Source: an uncultured Lachnospiraceae bacterium
Lineage (GTDB): Bacteria; Bacillota; Clostridia; Lachnospirales; Lachnospiraceae
Reading direction: 5' to 3'
Assembly: GCA_947243855.1 (NCBI GenBank)
Contig: CAMXIK010000011.1
Location: 1 to 64,000 of the forward strand
DNA: 64,000 nt
How positions within the stretch are numbered: the stretch's first letter is position 1; each line of letters opens with the position of its first letter. Both the position numbers and the translations under genes were made by a program. The notes beneath the pieces are model-generated. The model was not told the origin of the DNA. It did not search any database and saw nothing but the letters and a program-made list of their open reading frames with translations. This document shows positions 17,501 through 25,666 of the stretch, piece by piece.

Positions 17501-17751
17501 ACCGACGTCTTTCCCGTTCCTCTTTTCCCGAGAACAGAAAAGACATTATCATACATAAAATTATATTGATAACGTCTCTTTTTATTTTCGCTTCTCTTTG
17601 CAATTAAACTCTCATTTGCTACGCTGCGGCATACTTCGATTTTGTCAAACAAATTTTCATAAGTCGGCAGAATATTTTTAAGCTGTATATCAGACAAAAT
17701 CTTTACTCCGACCTTATACATAGCGTTTTTTTCAACATTTTTTTCTTCCAT
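14545..17751 (-). CDS. rdrA: RADAR P-loop ATPase RdrA
   Basis: A 1068-residue KAP/STAND-like ATPase. Walker A is LGKRGTGKTSVA (about residues 73-84) and Walker B is YFIFDDVDLAPEK (about 240-252), followed by the sensor-like IIVITTADERLF. The large helical C-terminal region has no other recognisable motif. Together with the overlapping deaminase gene this is the two-gene core of RADAR, in which RdrA rings sense phage and activate RdrB. AGGAGGG lies about 11 bases before the ATG. A near-consensus promoter at 17857-17885 gives the cassette its own transcription, independent of the flanking glycan operons. Confidence 0.9.
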   Translation of the reverse strand: MEEKNVEKNAMYKVGVKILSDIQLKNILPTYENLFDKIEVCRSVANESLIAKRSENKKRRYQYNFMYDNVFSVLGKRGTGKTSVAFTLQKKIEEKEEYSEYDVVLPLIIPEVIPENCTVLGWILAIVKEEMEALEEKIREEERKIGGEQNRSRYRCCGERASDKSLVAKLDEISQMFFAGSYNPSNEESYYRAIGYSVQQAEDYYRFAKEIADLWDRWIDRIREYYMLKAENQDGRMVCPMIYFIFDDVDLAPEKIDELLSVIIKYLSHPNIIVITTADERLFLEVIEKQLDRKIGRIPGEWREYLNHRTQQEYPFGIIASEEKNRKTDFEDVVNQTAAMYLGKVLPPSTRYYLRLFHTAKQKENFYVRDGETLGNAISGQIYDLIKCIGRKNSNFMRSNNLLINFYLKFFGDTSRQISNAYIVLSELISSLKKMVERIQKDGANVEEQINDLYQECRYFLRVTLNSNHSLSTRIENIDEFVDEVFLPEYNQWRLYINYLYINEYVEDNAVIETGSREDDRVVKIEVALQMYSLFAFVENILLLMESVFPKGITSRTKVHAIPFMTEYIQKTAFENRHIFREDFSASDFFEHYNNLLDRLTSIISDEKMSDRKFSMEYFYNLRKYKLSQSNKKDTPIPSKSEVTKSAQDNPKWFSQLVGMLTMVYGNAYLFGKEDMADCLIFKDKKYLVRYQQKICNVLQEYMNKCFACIKLQDAWADRKWKENLEKRYEEPDKSNKGFSALVYTVQNEMLQMSEEEEKSFIQDYDEEADIGGEKETVSDCPTDEKKHRMVELSMVLEIVFEHLKVDEHIEKMDNIQDLLMQCPADVVGELIRKLNADVFDRETLKRLLADQIESVEKKEYWWNNRGILFDTGHMLDMFERLFRLDGSKYGELKWIAKEFDGSEESGAVTLDKSSYRKLITTLGRMLDKRDTNREVNRYYDEEEEALLEEAKLLFRGWDLCVDIYNTEAVWRAVQLGTEVALIGVLQAAYLYLTVYEGYTGNNSFSSKDLEKVGDKNTYYYNFFNQVVSVLGDKDSKRDINLRERIEAVYTSERQKYVELLIAGVRDE

Positions 17752-17856
17752 ATCGTTCTTTTCCCTCCTGTTTCAAATTATCGCTTCTTTCCCGCTTTCA
17801 GAACGTTTCATTCCGCCTGTCGTTTTATTGATTGATTGTATTTTGTAGTCCTTTAT

Positions 17857-17885
17857 ATCATACTGGGAGAGCGCAAGAATGTCAA
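17857..17885 (-). promoter_or_regulatory. Predicted sigma-A promoter of the RADAR cassette
   Basis: On the minus strand a perfect TTGACA (17880-17885) and TATGAT (17857-17862) are separated by 17 bases. The leader to rdrA is about 100 bases. Confidence 0.7.
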
Positions 17886-17937
17886 GAAATCTTTAGAAAG
17901 TCATTGCCATTTCGTGTTATCATGCCGCAAATAAAAA

Positions 17938-17964
17938 AGAGCAGATATAAAATCAATCTGCTCT
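17938..17964 (-). terminator. Rho-independent terminator overlapping the stop of the TPP-enzyme gene
   Basis: AGAGCAGAT (17956-17964 on the minus strand) pairs perfectly with ATCTGCTCT (17938-17946) around a 9-base loop, and a T run follows. The hairpin includes the last bases of the TAG stop codon at 17963-17965 and separates this operon from the RADAR promoter. Confidence 0.85.
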
Positions 17965-19780
17965 AGATCAGTTTGTTTCTTTGATATTCTTCCCTCGGCA
18001 AAAACGGATACATATCGTCAATTTCCGGTGAAACAATGGTTCCGTCCGGCAACTGTCTGGACGATAACTTCGGTTCAAAATTCTGTTCCGGATCAAGAAC
18101 CGCCTCGCACAAAACCGGCCCGGCCGTCTCCAACACCTTCCGCACCTTTTTCTGGATATCCGCCGCCGTATCGATTCTTTCATAAGGAATGCCATAGGCA
18201 TACGCTAATTTTTCCAAACTCGGAAAACTGAGTCCGTTTCCATCGCAGACGCCCACCAGCGGCGGTTCAAACAGATTCGTCTGCGTCTGTCTGATCGAGT
18301 GGTAGCCGTTGTTATTCAATATAAAAATTTTAAGATTCAGTTTATTATAACACACGGTCTGCAGTTCCTGCATATTCATCTGAAAACTGCCGTCGCCGTC
18401 CAGACAGATGACCCGCTTCCCTTTTTCCGCAACCGCGCAGCCAATCGCCGCGGGAAATCCGTAACCCATCGCGGCGCAGCCGGAGTTGGTAAACAAACGC
18501 TGTCCGCGTTTGATCTGCATCGCCTGAAATGTGACAACGCACGCGCTTCCGTTTCCACAAATGACCCGCTCTCCCTCAGACAAGACTTCCGAAAATTCAT
18601 GGATGAAGACATAGGGATTCACCGGCGACTCTTTTTGATAGTAAGAGGGCAGTACCGCCGGATAGTTTGCATGGATATTTTTACACCACTGCAGCCACTC
18701 GCCATGATCTCCTACCGTCCCTTGCCGGTTTATAATATCCTTGAGCACATCCGCCACGTCAGCATGTACCTTCAAGTCAATGTCCACCGTAGGCTTATAC
18801 AGCTCCGCCTCGTCGATATCCACCACGATCTTATACGCATTTTTCGCAAATTCTTTATAGTTATAGCTGATCTGCCGAATATTCATCCGGCATCCCAAAA
18901 CCAGCAGCACATCGCTGTTCTGCACAATGAAATTACCGCCTCTTGTGCCGACGCTGCCCGGCCTGCCGCAGTAGAGCGGATGCTCGTCCCACAAAAGATC
19001 GTGGGCGTTCCACGCCGTCACAACTGGAATCTGCAATCCCTCAACCGCTTTCAAAAATTCCTCATACGCTCCAGACAGGCGCACGCCTGTACCCGCCAGA
19101 ATAACAGGCCTCTTTGCCTCCGAGAGCTTTTTCAAAATCTGTTCTGTCAGATTCGTATCGTAAACAGGATTCTCATATCCAGCCAGACTTTCCCGTCCGC
19201 TCATGCCATCCGCTGTTTCCTGCTCCGGCTCAAAACCATTCAATTCCAGTTCCGCTACGTCTTCCGCCTGCACATCCAGCGGAATATCCAGCCAAACCGG
19301 CCCTTTTCTGCCGTGATTGCACAGATACCACGCCTTTTCCAGATGATATCGGATCTCTTTCGCATCGGTAACCATGTGCGCATACTTGGTCATACCTTTG
19401 ACGCAGTCTATAATCTGGAACTCCTGATCCCCCAACTGTCTAAGTGGAACCGGCGTTGCCCATGTGGTAGTCTCCCTTTTCACCTGCCCAGATACCACAA
19501 ACATAGGAATGGAATCCTGCCATCCGCCCAAAACCCCCGTAATGGCATTGGTGCCTCCGGGCCCGGAAGTCACACAGACCGCCGCCACTTTTCCCGTCAG
19601 CCGGGCGTAGCCCTCCGCCGCTATCGCGCTGGCCTGCTCATGATGATTATACGTGCAATGCAGGGCCGCGCAATGTCCAAACGCGTCGTTTAAATGCATG
19701 GCGCCGCCGCCTGTAATCGTAAATACGTCCGTTACCCCGCGATCCGCCAAAAATTGTGCTATATACTTCGCAACCTTCAT
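17963..19780 (-). CDS. Thiamine-diphosphate-dependent enzyme, acetolactate synthase-like (YerE-like candidate)
   Basis: A 605-residue ThDP enzyme with the three domains in order: an N-terminal pyrimidine-binding domain with the activating glutamate in NHHEQASAIAAEGYAR (about residue 48), a central NAD-like domain, and a C-terminal ThDP-binding motif GDGSFQMNMQELQT with NNNGYHS. It resembles acetolactate synthase large subunits but no regulatory subunit or ilv genes are nearby. Instead it is downstream of an aldolase gene (24 bases apart) and near a CDP-3,6-dideoxyhexulose pathway. YerE of Yersinia, a ThDP enzyme that attaches a two-carbon unit from pyruvate to a CDP-ketosugar, offers a good functional parallel. 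Real valine biosynthesis is the alternative; I favour a sugar-modifying role. Confidence 0.85.
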   Translation of the reverse strand: MKVAKYIAQFLADRGVTDVFTITGGGAMHLNDAFGHCAALHCTYNHHEQASAIAAEGYARLTGKVAAVCVTSGPGGTNAITGVLGGWQDSIPMFVVSGQVKRETTTWATPVPLRQLGDQEFQIIDCVKGMTKYAHMVTDAKEIRYHLEKAWYLCNHGRKGPVWLDIPLDVQAEDVAELELNGFEPEQETADGMSGRESLAGYENPVYDTNLTEQILKKLSEAKRPVILAGTGVRLSGAYEEFLKAVEGLQIPVVTAWNAHDLLWDEHPLYCGRPGSVGTRGGNFIVQNSDVLLVLGCRMNIRQISYNYKEFAKNAYKIVVDIDEAELYKPTVDIDLKVHADVADVLKDIINRQGTVGDHGEWLQWCKNIHANYPAVLPSYYQKESPVNPYVFIHEFSEVLSEGERVICGNGSACVVTFQAMQIKRGQRLFTNSGCAAMGYGFPAAIGCAVAEKGKRVICLDGDGSFQMNMQELQTVCYNKLNLKIFILNNNGYHSIRQTQTNLFEPPLVGVCDGNGLSFPSLEKLAYAYGIPYERIDTAADIQKKVRKVLETAGPVLCEAVLDPEQNFEPKLSSRQLPDGTIVSPEIDDMYPFLPREEYQRNKLI

Positions 19781-19804
19781 CTTCTACGTGTCCCCCATAA
19801 CATC

Positions 19805-21415
19805 TTATTCATATAATGTATCCGTAATATATTCCATTTCAAATCCGAGCGCCCCCAGCCTTTTCATGCTGTCCCTCACATCCTGATTGATCTCAGCCGC
19901 CTTTTCCCGGCTGAAAGAATAATCCATATTCGGATTGATATAGTTGGGCGCCTCCGCTTTCACGTAACCGTCGAATCCGGCAAGCGATACCTTGCGCACA
20001 CCCGCTTCGCGCAAGAGCTGAAACAGCATAATCATCGGATTATCCACAATCAACGCCTGCTCATCCAATAGAGCATTATAGTTAAATACATAATCAAAGG
20101 CCCCGGAAGCCTTGGTCACATTGGACGTGGCCATCGTCAAAAAATGGTCTGCGCTCTGGCTGAGCTTCGTGGATAAGGTAACATACCGCTTGGCATTGCT
20201 GATGAACACAGCGTCAATGGGAAGTCCCAGCGGAATAAAATTAATCGAAATCTTGATCGGAGCGTCCGCCTTGCTTTCCTCCAAATACGCTTCAATCCGT
20301 TCCCTCTGTTCCACCACATGTTTCCCCGGCCCAAGCATCAATATTTCCCTGCCCTGCAGCCAATTCCGCAAATGCTCCCTGTCCGCCGTATCGTCGCATT
20401 CCTGCTTCTGATACTCCACATAAAGGCGCTCCACATACGCCTGATCATAGGAGAGCCGCTTAGAATGCTCCAGCTTATCCAAAATTTCATTGATAGATTT
20501 CACTGATAATTTTTTCTTATCCATCAGGTAGGTCACATAATTGGGGTGACAGTCCTTTGACGCCGACAAGAAAAATTTAAAAGAATATCCCCACGGAATC
20601 TTTTTATATAACTCAAGAATGGTGACGTCGATCGCCTCCGAAAGCTGGCTGCAATGATATTTTTTCCCAAGATTGTCATTCATGTAGGTAGCAAGCAGCT
20701 CAAGCGGCGCATTGCCAGCGCTTTTGCCCATGCCATACAATGTGCCGTCTATCACGATCTCCCGTTTGAACGCCGGCAATTCCATGATCTCGATGCAGTT
20801 TGCATAAGCGAGCTGAAAATTATTATGGGAGTGATACCCCAATCCGATTGCCGGCTTCAAATGCTCATTGGCAAACTCAAAATAGTGCATCAGTTGATTC
20901 TTATGAAGCAAGCCGTAAGTATCTACCAGCGAAAAGGCGTAAGGCTCCAACTCGTTCACAAGGCCGATCAGCTCCATCAGCTCATCATCATCATAGCTCG
21001 TGATGGAAACCGCCTGCGCAAACACTTTATATCCCAAAGCTTTCACCTGTCTGCAAAAAGCGATGGCATTCTCTTTTTTCTCCTTCTTAAAAATCACGCG
21101 GATGCCGTCCATAAAACTGTCCTGCACGGGAATCAGCCTGTCGATGCTGCATGTGCCATAATCGATCATCCCGACAATCATGGAATGGCCCTTCTCTAGT
21201 CCCGCGTAAGTCTGGTTGACAGACTGCGCATCCGGAAAGATCGTGCGATTCACATCATACTTTCTGGATTCGTTCAGGAAGCCAATCTCTATAATATCCA
21301 CCCCGGCGCTCACAAGCCGTTCGAAAATATTCACAATATTATCATGTCCAAATTCCCAGTCATTCAAGTACCCGCCGTCCCGCAGGGTACAATCCAGTAA
21401 ATTTATGCCCGGCAT
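19805..21415 (-). CDS. DRE-TIM aldolase with C-terminal Rossmann-like domain (aldolase 1)
   Basis: A 536-residue protein. Residues 1 to about 300 are an HMG-CoA-lyase-like barrel: LLDCTLRDGGYLNDW at the start (catalytic R and metal-binding D), EIGFLNES, and the metal ligands in GYHSHNNFQLAYAN (about residue 198). This family cleaves or forms 4-hydroxy-2-keto acids with pyruvate. The remaining about 180 residues start with LMLGPGKHVVEQRERIEAYL and contain FISNAKRY and SLAGFDGY, a layout like DUF115/MptE or CMP-sugar-binding Rossmann domains; that relation is an inference. A paralogue lies at 52971-54554. It begins the operon with promoter 21494-21522 and ends next to the ThDP enzyme, implying that both handle a pyruvate-derived unit. 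Confidence 0.85.
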   Translation of the reverse strand: MPGINLLDCTLRDGGYLNDWEFGHDNIVNIFERLVSAGVDIIEIGFLNESRKYDVNRTIFPDAQSVNQTYAGLEKGHSMIVGMIDYGTCSIDRLIPVQDSFMDGIRVIFKKEKKENAIAFCRQVKALGYKVFAQAVSITSYDDDELMELIGLVNELEPYAFSLVDTYGLLHKNQLMHYFEFANEHLKPAIGLGYHSHNNFQLAYANCIEIMELPAFKREIVIDGTLYGMGKSAGNAPLELLATYMNDNLGKKYHCSQLSEAIDVTILELYKKIPWGYSFKFFLSASKDCHPNYVTYLMDKKKLSVKSINEILDKLEHSKRLSYDQAYVERLYVEYQKQECDDTADREHLRNWLQGREILMLGPGKHVVEQRERIEAYLEESKADAPIKISINFIPLGLPIDAVFISNAKRYVTLSTKLSQSADHFLTMATSNVTKASGAFDYVFNYNALLDEQALIVDNPMIMLFQLLREAGVRKVSLAGFDGYVKAEAPNYINPNMDYSFSREKAAEINQDVRDSMKRLGALGFEMEYITDTLYE

Positions 21416-21493
21416 ACGATAGCTCCCATCTTCTCCTGATCCCGTTTTTCTACATCCGACGGTGTGAGACCGATTCTGCTGTTTATCAGAATT

Positions 21494-21522
21494 ATTCTAT
21501 CAAATTGTATGGGGATATACAA
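21494..21522 (-). promoter_or_regulatory. Predicted promoter of the aldolase 1/TPP-enzyme operon
   Basis: On the minus strand TTGTAT (21517-21522) and TAGAAT (21494-21499) are spaced by 17 bases, giving a leader of about 70 bases before the ATG at 21415. Confidence 0.5.
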
Positions 21523-21561
21523 GGGAGGGTTTCATGTATTCACAGGCTTAAGAAATAAATT

Positions 21562-21590
21562 TTTTCTCTATTTCTGTCGATATATATAAT
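21562..21590 (+). promoter_or_regulatory. Possible promoter for the two plus-strand membrane proteins
   Basis: TATAAT at 21585-21590 is a perfect -10, but the -35 hexamer 17 bases upstream (TTTTCT) is poor. It lies 43 bases before the ATG at 21633. Confidence 0.35.
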
Positions 21591-21632
21591 AAGAAGGTAA
21601 TTCTTAGTCAATGCAGAAAGGCGGGTGTATTT

Positions 21633-22940
21633 ATGAATACAGTAATCGGAACCATTATTTCATTGGTAGCCGTATTGATATCCTTTCTCTATCTTAAATA
21701 CGACCTCAAACCAAAAAAGAACTCCGACGCAATTTCCATAATGGTCTTAGTCATTCAGGGCCTTTATATCCTAGTGAATTTCATAACAGAACGTTCGGGC
21801 ATCCCGTTGATTTTTTCGATCCTGCGCTTTTTATATGATTATCCTTTTATCCTGGCTGCCTATATTTTAATTACCGCGGCGCTGTCTCCCCTAACGGCGT
21901 GTTATGAAAAAAAACATGGGTTCTCCGCACACAAATCCTATGCTCCCAAAAACGGCCTTTATAATCTGGTCGGAGTAGGGGCTTCCTACGCCATGTTTTT
22001 CTTGGCGCACCAAATCATTCCAAGCTTTAACCTTCTGGAAAAATTTCAGATTGAGACATATACATCCATATTTATTTCTATGAGCGCGGTACTTGTGTGC
22101 CTGTACCAGAGTACCGAACAGGAAATGGATCGGCAAGGCGTGCCAATGGATCACGATCCCAGTATCGAATGGCTGAATCAGCGAATCAATATGCTGCATC
22201 TGTTTAACGCCTATTTCTTTCCCCTCATTTCTACCGTTTACATCATCACCTATACCATTTACTGTCGTATCTACCAAATACCGCTTGTCATAAACGGTTG
22301 GTACATAAGTTTTCTTGTATTGGCTTTAGCATACTTTTATCTTTTATCGTTACATCCGTATGAATACCTGTACAAAATCTTCCTGATTGCCACACCGGCG
22401 ATCCTGATCACCAGCACTTACTGGTTGTCGTGGTTTGAAAAGGACCGATCCATGATCTATATAGAGTCCGGCTTTATTATCATCAATCTGATCTTTTTCT
22501 CTTTGAGGGTGCTGAGCAGAACCCAAATGCCTGATGAAATAGCGCAGAAAAAGGGACTTGCAGGATTTATCACAAGATGGCGTTACATATTGGGAAAAAA
22601 TATATTTTCTCTTTTTCTTATTGTCATCGCGGTCGTTACCCATCTGTTGATCGCCTGCTTTCCTCTCTCGACAGAGCGGATTCAATCGACTGAGGCCGAA
22701 AACTTTGTCTACTTGATCTGTGATGACACGAACCGCGATCCTGCGCAGATCATAGAAAAATCCCATAGTCTTACTACCTATGACGCCGCAAGCGGCAGTT
22801 ATGACAAGCTGGATTATATGGATTTTCTAAACAGGGAATTAAAAGCAGAAATCGCCGCAAAACATATCGTTGAAAACGGCCGCGCCTTAACGTATAATGG
22901 ATTTGAGGAATGGCGAAGAACTATCCCTATTAACCGATAA
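21633..22940 (+). CDS. Uncharacterised multi-pass membrane protein
   Basis: I do not recognise a family. The 435-residue protein has about nine or ten hydrophobic segments, beginning with IGTIISLVAVLISFLYL and including FPLISTVYIITYTIYC and ILGKNIFSLFLIVIAVV, then a soluble tail of about 80 residues rich in charged and polar residues (SLTTYDAASGSYDKLDYMDF). AAAGGCGGG lies 8 bases upstream of the ATG. It is followed 21 bases later by another small membrane protein, so the two form an operon opposite in direction to the surrounding glycan genes. A transport or sensing role is possible, but nothing in the sequence shows it. Confidence 0.7.
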   Translation: MNTVIGTIISLVAVLISFLYLKYDLKPKKNSDAISIMVLVIQGLYILVNFITERSGIPLIFSILRFLYDYPFILAAYILITAALSPLTACYEKKHGFSAHKSYAPKNGLYNLVGVGASYAMFFLAHQIIPSFNLLEKFQIETYTSIFISMSAVLVCLYQSTEQEMDRQGVPMDHDPSIEWLNQRINMLHLFNAYFFPLISTVYIITYTIYCRIYQIPLVINGWYISFLVLALAYFYLLSLHPYEYLYKIFLIATPAILITSTYWLSWFEKDRSMIYIESGFIIINLIFFSLRVLSRTQMPDEIAQKKGLAGFITRWRYILGKNIFSLFLIVIAVVTHLLIACFPLSTERIQSTEAENFVYLICDDTNRDPAQIIEKSHSLTTYDAASGSYDKLDYMDFLNRELKAEIAAKHIVENGRALTYNGFEEWRRTIPINR

Positions 22941-22961
22941 GACAAGGAGAATACAGCAATT

Positions 22962-23594
22962 ATGGAGCAACTAAACGGCATTACAGAAATGATAAATACC
23001 TATACAAATCAAATTGAGCGTTATGAATCTCTGAGCACTTGGTATGCAGCGTTCAGCGCCGTGTGTGTCATACTGGTATTTGGCTACGCCGTCCGCCTGA
23101 TTTTGCAGCGCGACAAAGCGGAATCGCATAAAAAAGGGTTTTATAACGGCATTGCGGCAGGTATTTTTATGTTTATTCCGGCCATTGTAACCCTGTATCT
23201 GTATGTGTTTGCCATGAATATGCGGAAGGTGGCTTTGTACCGCGGGTATCTGAGTTTTCTGGAAAAGCAGTGGAACTCTCTGTCCGGGTTGGAAATTATG
23301 CAGTTTGACAACGCAGTGATTCCTGAATTTTTCCCCTTTCAACATTTTTGGGTCAACGGATTAGGCCCTGCGGTAATGGCCATTTTTATCATTCTCGCAT
23401 TCGGAATCGGATTCGGTATGGCAGTCTTTTATTTGAAAAAGCTCGAATCTTCCAAAATCAAAACGATGTTAACAGTGCTTCTGTATATTATGTTGGTTGT
23501 GTGCATCTCCTTCAGCGGATTGTGCACGTATTATCTGAGTATCAATGATTCTGTTGTGGAGTCGGTGGTGAACTATTGTCAGCAGCTGCTGTGA
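22962..23594 (+). CDS. Uncharacterised membrane protein, partner of the preceding gene
   Basis: A 210-residue protein with four predicted transmembrane helices: AAFSAVCVILVFGYAVRLIL, IAAGIFMFIPAIVTLYLYVF, a third around AVMAIFIILAFGIGFGM and a fourth at MLTVLLYIMLVVCISFSG. It has a short amphipathic N-terminus with a heptad-like spacing (MINTYTNQIERYESL). ACAAGGAGA lies about 11 bases before the ATG. It overlaps the end of the converging reductase gene by 16 bases. No family recognised; co-transcription with the upstream gene suggests a two-component membrane complex. Confidence 0.65.
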   Translation: MEQLNGITEMINTYTNQIERYESLSTWYAAFSAVCVILVFGYAVRLILQRDKAESHKKGFYNGIAAGIFMFIPAIVTLYLYVFAMNMRKVALYRGYLSFLEKQWNSLSGLEIMQFDNAVIPEFFPFQHFWVNGLGPAVMAIFIILAFGIGFGMAVFYLKKLESSKIKTMLTVLLYIMLVVCISFSGLCTYYLSINDSVVESVVNYCQQLL

Positions 23595-24526
23595 TGGGGG
23601 AGGGTAGATGTTCCTTCTCTCTCCCGATAATAAGGTATCGTCTTCCTGATTCCTTCCTCGAACCCGATCTTCGGGATATAGCCCGTGTCCTTTGTCAAAT
23701 CATAGATACTCACACAGGAGCTAAACGCCTTTTTGGAATAAGAAGGCACTTCCCCGATTCCAAGCGGCAATGCCGGATCAATGATATCCCTGATCGTCTC
23801 AATATAATTTTTCAAAGGCTTAAATATTCCGCTTCCAATCGCATAATTCTTTTCCGTGATTCCTCTTTCCCCGATATAGCGGAGAGCCCTTGCAACCTCC
23901 TGCACATAAAGAAAATCCCACATCTGCATCAAATCCCCATAACGAGGTTTCTCCGCCCGCAGCAGGCTGACAATCGTATAAGTGATAATATTGCTGTCCC
24001 GCCGCCCCTCTCCGAACGTACTGGGCAGAACTGCCCATATAAACGGAATGCCCAACATCCTCGCCCTTGTCTCTAACATATAATGCGTGGCAGTTTTTGC
24101 CGCACCATACATATCGTTCGGGGTCTGGCGGGCGTTCACGTCCATAATACTCTCGCACATAGAATATTCGGCCACCGTTCCCGTCGCAATAAACTTTTCG
24201 ACCTTCAAACGTCCTGCAAATTCCAGCATCTTCACCGAAAACCCAATATTATTTAATTGCGTGTCGCAATCATTCTTCTCTTCCGCTGATACGCCGCCCC
24301 ATGCAAGGTGGTAAAAAACATCTATGCTTCCCTGTTCTTCCGCGCACAGACGCTCATACTCTTCGGAATCATATAAAATATACCGGACTTTTCCCTCTCC
24401 TGCTAACGCTCCCTTTCCAGAACACGTTCTGGCTAACACGATCACTTCGATCCCCTGCTTAGCAAGCTCCGCCGTCAGCCATTTCCCTACAAATCCTGTA
24501 CCGCCTGTCACAATTACCTTATTCAT
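23579..24526 (-). CDS. NAD-dependent sugar epimerase/reductase
   Basis: A 315-residue extended short-chain dehydrogenase. The Rossmann motif VTGGTGFVGKWL is at the N-terminus and the catalytic YGAAKTATHYM (Y-x3-K) follows GTVAEYS and near it an acidic DVNARQTP. The family includes 4-keto reductases that finish CDP- and dTDP-deoxysugars (such as the CDP-abequose and paratose synthases, or YerF). The ORF could start further upstream, but ATG 24526 overlaps the upstream stop by 8 bases and begins just before the nucleotide-binding strand. It is co-transcribed with the GT2 gene. With rfbF, rfbG, rfbH and the ThDP enzyme in the window, it is the best candidate for the final keto reduction. Confidence 0.82.
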   Translation of the reverse strand: MNKVIVTGGTGFVGKWLTAELAKQGIEVIVLARTCSGKGALAGEGKVRYILYDSEEYERLCAEEQGSIDVFYHLAWGGVSAEEKNDCDTQLNNIGFSVKMLEFAGRLKVEKFIATGTVAEYSMCESIMDVNARQTPNDMYGAAKTATHYMLETRARMLGIPFIWAVLPSTFGEGRRDSNIITYTIVSLLRAEKPRYGDLMQMWDFLYVQEVARALRYIGERGITEKNYAIGSGIFKPLKNYIETIRDIIDPALPLGIGEVPSYSKKAFSSCVSIYDLTKDTGYIPKIGFEEGIRKTIPYYREREGTSTLPHHSSC

Positions 24527-25478
24527 GCTTCTCCGTCTCTCTCTGCAAATTAATCCGCTCTTCCTCCACAACAATCGGATGATTCATAGTGCGCACATTG
24601 ATATTTAAAATATATTCTCCCAAAAAACCAAGAAAAAACAACTGAACCGCACCGATAAAGAATATGCCTACAATGATCGCCGCCGTTCCCGCGTTAAAAT
24701 ACTCCCAATCACATATCTTTAAAACCAACGTAATCAAGGCAACGATCATACAAACCGCCCCCAATCCCATACCTAGAAAGGCCGCCATTCTCATAACAAT
24801 CTTGGAGGACGATGTGATTCCCAGCATCGCCACGTCATAGTATTTCATAAAAGAAAACGTACTTTTCCCCGCTTTTCGTAACTCCTGCGTGTATTCCACC
24901 TCCGCATGCCGGTAACCGATTTCCGAAACAATCCCTCTTAAATAGGGCATCGGATCGCGAAGATTTCTCAGTTGCTCAATAAACACCGCATCATAAAGGC
25001 CAAAGCCGTCATACTGGCTGATATGCTCTGTCTCCGATATCTTTTTCAAAATACCATAATAGATGCCCCTGATCAAATACATCAGTTTATTTTCCCTGCT
25101 CTTCGACTTAATGCCAAGAACAATTTTATACCCTTCCTCCCACTTGTGAACCATCTCAGGAATGACCTCGGGCGGGTCCTGCATGTCCGCAAACATCAAA
25201 ACGGCACAGTCGCCCTCCGCCTGCGACAATCCATAAAAACAGGACTTGGAAAATCCAAAGTTCGTCGCATTAAAGATCGCCTGCACACGCTCATCTTTCG
25301 CCGCAAGTTCACGAATCAATATCCTTGTCCCATCCTGCGAGTCATTATCTATAAATAGAATCTGCATCCCATAGCCCGCAAGAGAAGTCTCAAACACCGA
25401 CAGAACGCGGTCATAAATCGCCTGAATATTGCCCTCTTCGTTATATGTGGGCACAACAACCGTAATGGTTTTCCTCAT
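24519..25478 (-). CDS. GT2 glycosyltransferase, polyprenyl-phosphate sugar synthase type (GtrB/DPM-like)
   Basis: A 319-residue membrane-bound GT-A enzyme. The N-terminal domain has VVVPTYNEEGNI, FIDNDSQDGT (metal-site acidic cluster), and FADMQDPPEVIPEMV. The region GFGLYDA (about residue 165) matches the GtrB/ArnC subfamily. Two C-terminal transmembrane helices (ILGMGLGAVCMIVALITL-like and AAIIVGIFFIGAVQLFFLG) follow. Such enzymes load a sugar on undecaprenyl phosphate at the cytoplasmic face, which GT-C proteins such as those at 1-1777 and 3407-5350 could then use outside. AGGGGA precedes the ATG. First gene of an operon with the reductase. Confidence 0.9.
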   Translation of the reverse strand: MRKTITVVVPTYNEEGNIQAIYDRVLSVFETSLAGYGMQILFIDNDSQDGTRILIRELAAKDERVQAIFNATNFGFSKSCFYGLSQAEGDCAVLMFADMQDPPEVIPEMVHKWEEGYKIVLGIKSKSRENKLMYLIRGIYYGILKKISETEHISQYDGFGLYDAVFIEQLRNLRDPMPYLRGIVSEIGYRHAEVEYTQELRKAGKSTFSFMKYYDVAMLGITSSSKIVMRMAAFLGMGLGAVCMIVALITLVLKICDWEYFNAGTAAIIVGIFFIGAVQLFFLGFLGEYILNINVRTMNHPIVVEEERINLQRETEKHE

Positions 25479-25532
25479 TTTTTCGTCCCCTGCTCCCGCA
25501 ATACTCGATTGCCTTTAAAATTCTTTTCTCTA

Positions 25533-25561
25533 AATATAACAAATTATGAGTAAAGTGTAAA
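25533..25561 (-). promoter_or_regulatory. Predicted promoter of the GT2/reductase operon
   Basis: On the minus strand TTTACA (25556-25561) and TATATT (25533-25538) are separated by 17 bases, about 50 bases upstream of the GT2 start codon. Confidence 0.55.
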
Positions 25562-25666
25562 CTCTGGCTTGGTTTTTCTACTTTTCAAAACGAATCATAT
25601 GGTATATCATAATGATATTGACTTATTCGAGTATAATATTAAATCAGTAAGGGTAATGGTAGAAAA

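Noticed and set aside
18299..19693. 464-codon plus-strand frame
   Set aside because: Fully antisense to the ThDP-enzyme gene, whose protein has clear family motifs; the antisense protein has none.
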